A stretch of 64,000 nucleotides of DNA from Udeniomyces pyricola. Its lineage: Eukaryota > Basidiomycota > Tremellomycetes > Cystofilobasidiales > Mrakiaceae. The number at the start of each line of letters is the position of its first letter. The stretch's first letter is position 1. Location of the stretch: assembly GCA_039545295.1 (NCBI GenBank), contig BCIK01000007.1, positions 379,835 to 443,834 on the forward strand, read 5' to 3'. A program made the position numbers and the translations under genes. The notes beneath the pieces were generated by a model. That model was not told the DNA's origin and searched no databases. It saw only the letters and a list, made by a program, of their open reading frames with translations. Shown here one piece after another: positions 58,190 to 64,000 of this stretch.

Positions 58190-58648
58190 GGTGGAGAAAT
58201 CGGGTGGTGGATCGGAGGGGAAGCTGAGAGAAGGACGCGTTGGTTGGTTGAGTGGGGCGGTTGATGGGTATTGGAGGAGGATGAGAGGGATGGGATGGAA
58301 TGGTGTTGGTTTGTACCGAGAGTGATCAGACGATCGAAACGGGCGATGACATGGGTGATGTGATGATTATTATAAGCTGGGACGTGGTTGCCTTTTGGTT
58401 GAACATTCGATGGATTATTATTTTCGATCGAGCCTTGGATATGGGATATTATTGGATATCGATGAATATCAATGGATATTGGATGCATGAATCATGATCA
58501 TCATCGACTTATTGCAGTACTCATCAATAGTGATCATCATAGTACATACATACTTATACTTGCCCCGTCCCACACCACACAGCTGCATATATACATACAC
58601 CCATATATCCTCAACTCACCTCACTCCACTACAGTCCCTAGGTCTTGG
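58190..58648. promoter_or_regulatory. Shared divergent promoter, PRKRIP1 and Fun30 genes
   Basis: 459-bp spacer. The middle (58390-58500) is rich in GGATATT/ATGGATAT words: GGATATGGGATATTATTGG and two further GGATAT copies. The side near Fun30 carries TATATATAC (58587-58595) and a C/T-rich leader. Confidence 0.5.
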
Positions 58649-61600
58649 ATGTCTAACCCTTCTTCTTCCGTCACCCACGATAGAGTGCGCCCCTTCATTG
58701 TTTCATCGCCATCCAAGGTCTCATCCTCTTTACTCACGCCTTCTTTACTTTTCCATTTCCTTGCTTGGTTGTCTCGTTCTGCCTCCCGTTCAATCCACTC
58801 TCCGTCCCTCACCTCACCTCACCATTTATCTGTCCCGTTGAATCCGTCTCGTCTCCTCCTCATCAAAACACAACTTGATCTTGCTCTAGGCCGAGGCATT
58901 GCGACGTCTTCGAGCCGCACGAGCTGCAAAGGATTCCAAGACTTCTTCCCGAGCGCCTTCAACCGCAAGCTCGGCCTCCTCCTCTCGGAATCCAACTCCC
59001 AGTACCACCTCAATCAACCCTTCATCTCAACCCAGCAAGATCCTCGTCCTCAACTCAAGTCCCACCCGAGAATTCGTCAAGGTTCCTAGCTTTGACGAGG
59101 GCGTGGCCATCCCTCGAAGCAACAACCGTCCCAAGCCAGCAGCACCTCCACTGCCAACCTCCACCTCATCAACCGCCTATCGTGACGGTGGCGAGCCCCC
59201 AAAGAAGCGACTCAATACTGGGACATCCAGCAGTAGTAATACCATCACCACTAAATCTCGCTTCTTTGCCAATGACTCGTCCTCTTCGTCCTCTTCGCGG
59301 GTTGTCCCGATGACGCTAAACGCGCGTGGTCAAGCCGTCGTCGATCTGCACTCTTCCGACGAGACGTCAGCCGTCAACTCCGTCGCGTCCGACGACTCGG
59401 ATGGGTCTCTACCCGACGATCCCATTGGCATCCGGCGGTCATCGACCAAGTCGTCAAACCAGAAAATCCCTAAAGCACCTCGCCGATCGTCCTCGACTTC
59501 TGTCCGCCCGTCCTTTTCATCCGAGGTCATCGATCCGGACGACGCCGAGGCCATCTCACGCTTCGCCAACCTCTTCCCGGTGCTCTCGAGGAGAACTGTC
59601 ATAAAAGAACTCGAGCAAGTCGAGTTCTCGACCAACGAGGCTACGGACGCACTGCTTGAGATTCAACGGGAACGCAACGTTGTTAAACCCTCTGCCGTCG
59701 CAACGTTCCCCTCGACGTCAACTCAACCCCTTCCTAAACCCACCATGTCCCGACCCATGACGAATTCTACCTCGAATGGTACCTCCCGTGCCTCATCCTC
59801 TTCTTCGACCTATGGCCCTCACGCTTCGACGTATGCAGTCAATGCTACCGCACCCATCCCCGTCAACACGGCCAAGCGACAATCAGCTATCTACGCCAAT
59901 CGAAAGTCTGTTGGGGGTGCAGGAGAGCGAGCAGCAGCAGCAGCAGCGGCAGGAGGAGGAGCGGGGGGAAGCAATACCGACCCATACCAAACCCAGCCAC
60001 CCCGTAAACCAAAACCTACCAAGATTGACGTTCCATCGGACTCGAGTGATGACGACGAAGGGTTCGATGAAGGAGGCGGTCGACGAGGCATCCAAAAGTG
60101 GGCTAGGGATGAAGACAAAGAAGAAAAAGAGGCTCTCGTGAGTGAACTTAGTTTATCGAGAGCATTGATACGTGATCTTGTGGCTGATTTGTTTGGGCTG
60201 GGATCCGTTGGATTTCCTCAATCGCGCGCGCTTTTGTTTGTCTTCACAGGCTTGGTTCAATTCGTGTACTCACCAGGAGTTGCTCGATGTGACTTGTGGG
60301 TCACTTTTTCGATGCGACTCTGCTCTTCCTGCCTGGTCTTGTTTAGCTAATTTCGTGCATCACTCGCTTCTCTCGCGCGTCTACCCTCAGCATGCAACGC
60401 CGAGCAAGCTGCTCTCATCATCTCGGTCCGTCCCTTTGAGGACGTCGAATCCCTGCGTTTAAAGTTTACCAAGAAACGCGGCATCTCCTCCAAGCTCTTC
60501 GACAACTACATCGAAGTCATGCAAGGCTACCATAAAGTCGACGCCGTTCTCAAGGGATGTGAAGCTGTGGGAGACCAGCTGGCGAGGGCTATGAGTGCCT
60601 TTACGCGAAAGGGGAAGATGAAGCAGGATTCAGATGGCAAGGGATCTGATGGAAACGGGGCCAACGAACCTGAGGTTCGGGAGGAGGAAGGAGCGCTGAA
60701 TTTGGTCGATGTCGATATCGGGGATGTCGATGAGGAGATCAAGAACGAGAAGGATCCAGAGAGGCGAGCGGCCCTCAAGAATTACATCCGCGAGCAACCA
60801 CCAAGTCTGGTCGAGGGCGTCAAACTCAAAGACTATCAGGTCAGTCCAAGGAATTTCGTGTTGATGCCAAAGATCACACTCTGTTGTTCTTTCTCAAGGT
60901 TCAATTGTTCCTTTCGTATGTTAAGCTGATCAAATTCAACCATAAATGCTACCCTTTCCGTGATCCGTTCATTTAATTTCTTCTTCTCAATTCCCATTTG
61001 CTCTTGAGCATAACAGATGCTTGGTCTCAATTGGCTCAACCTCCTTTGGAAAAAGAAACTCTCCTGTATCCTGGCCGATGAGATGGGTGCGATTTCGTTG
61101 CTTTTTCGTTTTTCTGAGTTGCACATGCAACTCATCATTGAACTTCCACAACTCGAACTGACGCCTCAACATCTAACTGTTTGCCTCCTTTTTCTCCTGG
61201 TTGATTCACTTTCGTCGTTTGGGAGGTCAGGTCTCGGCAAGACTATCCAAGTCATTGCATTCATTTGTCACTTGTGCGAGATTGGTGCCCCAGGACCTCA
61301 TCTCATCATCGTTCCGTCCGTCACGTTTTTTCTTTTCTTTCTTCACTCGGTACTAACCCATCTAAGATTGGCCGTACGAGTCTTGCTGATCAGTTTGCTT
61401 CTGTTGACATTTCCTCTCCCCTTCTTCTGGTCTTCAATCCTTTTTAGAGCTTCAACTCTCGAAAACTGGTCGCGCGAGTTCCAAAAGTTTGCCGGCGATA
61501 ACGTTCACGTCCAAACCTACTACGGTCCTCAAGCGGAGCGACGCGAGCATGCCGAGGACATGCTTTACTCGGAAGACGTCATCGACGTCGTCATCACCAC

Positions 61601-64000
61601 TTATCAAATTGCTACCGGTAGCTCAAAGGACGACAAAAAGTTTTTGCGAAAGATGAAGTTCGAGGTTTGTCTTTTGGGGAGGAACTCTGGTGATGATCGG
61701 GATCGGCGTTCTCGAAGCCCCGAGAGTTAAGACAGGTCCTGAGCATTGTGAACCGAACACTCATTATGACGCTCTTACTTTTGTTACCTCATTCAGACGG
61801 CCATCTTTGACGAGGGACATCAGCTCAAAAATTACAAGAGTGCAAGGTATCAGAACCTGATGAATCTCGATTGCAAGTTTCGATTACTCCTGACTGGAAC
61901 CCCGCTACAAAACAATCTTCAGGTTCGTTGATATCGGCATCTGCTTCGGTTTTGCATTTGAGCCATGTGTCGTCTGTTACGATCTCGGATTGGAATGTGC
62001 AAGGGGTGGAGGGAGGGGGAGGAAGGATGCGTTCTTTAAGCTGATACGATTTTGTTACCATTCGCTGACGTATTCCTTTCACATTTCGTCTCAAACAGGA
62101 GCTAGTCGTACGTCTCTTGTCCCTCTCTCTATGTCCGCTCTCACCTTGCCCTGTGATCTACTTCTAACCTCCCGGTGTCCTGCTTGCGTACAGTCGATTC
62201 TCAACTTCATTCTCCCCAGTTATTTCGAGGACGCCGAGGACGCCCTCCGAGCGATCTTCAAAGTCGGCACGGACTCCCATGCGAACCTTCTCTCTCAACA
62301 ACGAGTCTCGAGGGCGCAAAAGATGATGAAACCGTTTGTATTGCGTCGAAGAAAAGACCAGGTACGTTTTCTTTTTTTTTTCTCGTGTTTGACGGCTGTG
62401 GTGTGGGATGGATATGGGATGGGAATTGTCTTGAGGTGATTTGGCCTCGCTGCTAACGATGTATGTGCATCTTTTTATTTGATCGTTCTTCCCTCTCTCT
62501 CTCTCTTTCTCTCTCTCTGCCTCTCTTTTCCTTCTCCCTGTCTCTCTTTTCTTTCCTCGTTGCAGGTCCTCAAAGATCTCCCAAAGAAAACCCTTCGAAT
62601 CGAATGGTGTCGCATGACGCCTGGTCAGCAATCTATTTATGACCTCTCCGTCGCGACGTCCCGTCAAACGCTCCAATCCCTCGCCGACGACGCCGAAGCG
62701 AAAAAGACGGCGACCAAAGGCAAGAAACGTCCCCGGGATGACCTCTCTTACAACTATGGTCCGGCTGAGCCCAAGAAAGTGGGCGACTCGGGGAGCAACG
62801 TGCTGATGAGCTTGCGCAAAGCGGCGTGTCACCCGTTGTTGTTCCGGAGTCATTATGACGATGCCAAGCTGAAAATTCTGGCCAAGGACATTATGAAGGA
62901 TCCAATCCATGCGTCCAAGCGGATGAGCGATATCATTGAGGATATGGAGGTTAGTCAAAGATCTCCTTTGTTTGAGAGAGAAAGGGGGGGGGGCGGAGGG
63001 AAGGAATGTTTGTCTTTTGCTTTGCGCGGTTGCGCTGACACTGACGTATAAATTGGCTGGTGGGATGACCCAAATCATACAACAAAACGCAACATTGCGT
63101 TATAGGTCATGAGTGACGCCGAACTCCACGTCATGTGCACTGAATACCCCGTAAGTGATGGTGTGCCCATCTCGTCCGTTGTTTTCTTCTGCTCGCCACG
63201 ACAACAACCCAATCATCAGGGGGAGCCTCGTGCCTTTCTTGCTTTGTTTCTTACGTTGTCGTTCTTTTTGACGTGGCGTGGGTTGATAGTCAACTGTTAA
63301 GCACGTTCTTCCGGACGAGGCCTTCATGGACTCGGGCAAGGTCATCGCTCTGATGGAGCTCATTGAAGAGTGCGGCCGCACAGGGGAACGAATGCTTGTC
63401 TTCTCCATGGTCAGTCAGTTTGAAACGATCAAAAGCGGATTTAAAGCAGTGGACTACTAACGTTCTTTGGTTCTCCTCTCGATGACTCGTCCCCCCCCCC
63501 CCATCTTTTCCTCTCTCTCCTTTTCTGTCTTCCCCTATTTTGTCCCACTTCCTCCGCGTTCCATCTTACTCTGTCCTCAACTCTGTCCTGCTCGAATCAG
63601 TTCACACAAACGCTCGATATCCTCAAGCGCGTCCTCGACATTCGCCAAATCAAGTGGGTCATGCTCACCGGTGTCACCCGGGTCGACGAGCGTCAAGGCC
63701 TCGTCGATGAATTCACCCAAGACACCTCGATCCAAGTCTTTTTGCTCTCGACGCTAGCCGGAGGGATGGGTATCAACTTGACGGCGGCGAACAAGGTCGT
63801 CATTTACGATCAGGGTTACAATCCCCATAACGAGAAGCAGGCGGCTGATAGGGCTTATCGAATCGGTCAGACGAAAGATGTAGAGGTGAGGACCCATATC
63901 TTTTGTATTCGTTTATTTTGAACTTTTCTCCACCCCCTACTCTCCATCGGCTTTTTCGAACGCTTGTCCTGGTGTCATGATTGCTCAAAGCTGCATCGGT
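58649..64000 (+). CDS. FUN30: Fun30/SMARCAD1-type SNF2 chromatin remodeler (3' end cut by window)
   Basis: ATP-dependent nucleosome remodeler acting in heterochromatin maintenance and DNA-end resection. Exon 1 (58649-58717, [20 protein letters not shown]) joins 58890 in frame to [17 protein letters not shown] Ser/Pro-rich N-terminal region precedes a CUE-like ubiquitin-binding segment, [20 protein letters not shown]. The ATPase core reads [20 protein letters not shown], motif [55 protein letters not shown], motif [11 protein letters not shown] (DEGH, as in Fun30, not DEAH), [57 protein letters not shown], and in lobe 2 [40 protein letters not shown] and [17 protein letters not shown]. Coding sequence continues past the window edge. 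About 13 exons are visible. Confidence 0.92.

Noticed and set aside
62164..63078. 304-codon minus-strand ORF in the Fun30 region
   Set aside because: Antisense to clear SNF2 motifs and spanning their introns.

Overview
The window is a gene-dense piece of a fungal nuclear genome, most likely a basidiomycete (Agaricomycotina, perhaps a tremellomycete yeast). Genes are broken by many short introns (about 50-350 bp, GT...AG), promoters and 5' leaders are rich in C and T, spacers are short, and a myristoylatable MGC-type G-alpha, an alternative NADH dehydrogenase, DUR3 and a Fun30 remodeler are all fungal in character. The phylum-level call is an inference from protein style; the species cannot be named from the sequence alone.

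Layout. 1-10.4 kb, all on +: a SIRT4-like sirtuin, an AAAP amino-acid permease and a heterotrimeric G-protein alpha subunit. 10.4-13.1 kb is gene-free and holds a 1.67-kb element with long terminal inverted repeats and an internal array of exactly 174-bp units. 13.1-16.8 kb (+): a conserved-looking fungal protein of unknown function with a CVFC...CKRC cysteine pair. 17.8-21.1 kb (-): an F-box/LRR-like protein. 21.5-26.8 kb (+): a small I9-type proteinase inhibitor and a DUR3-type urea/solute symporter. 27.3-34.9 kb: SLU7 (-) and UTP21 (+), divergent from a shared 250-bp spacer. 35.3-42.2 kb: a PPR-like, probably mitochondrial protein (-) and an Mrp51/bS1m-like mitoribosomal protein (+), divergent from a 741-bp spacer. 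42.4-52.6 kb (+): an RBR ubiquitin ligase with extra C-terminal zinc fingers, a CTK2-type cyclin and a type II NADH dehydrogenase. 53.7-58.2 kb (-): an unknown multi-pass membrane protein and a PRKRIP1/DUF1168 protein. 58.6 kb to the end (+): a Fun30/SMARCAD1 chromatin remodeler cut by the window edge.

There is no gene cluster for a single pathway. Most genes are housekeeping: splicing (SLU7, PRKRIP1), ribosome biogenesis (UTP21), mitochondrial expression and respiration (PPR, Mrp51-like, NDE, sirtuin), CTD phosphorylation (CTK2), chromatin (Fun30), nutrient uptake (AAAP, DUR3) and signalling (G-alpha). Coordinates span first to last codon including introns; exon joins were checked by hand in the places stated. 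The most unusual sequence is the TIR element at 11.2-12.9 kb; the least explained proteins are those at 13.1-16.8 kb and 53.7-56.4 kb.
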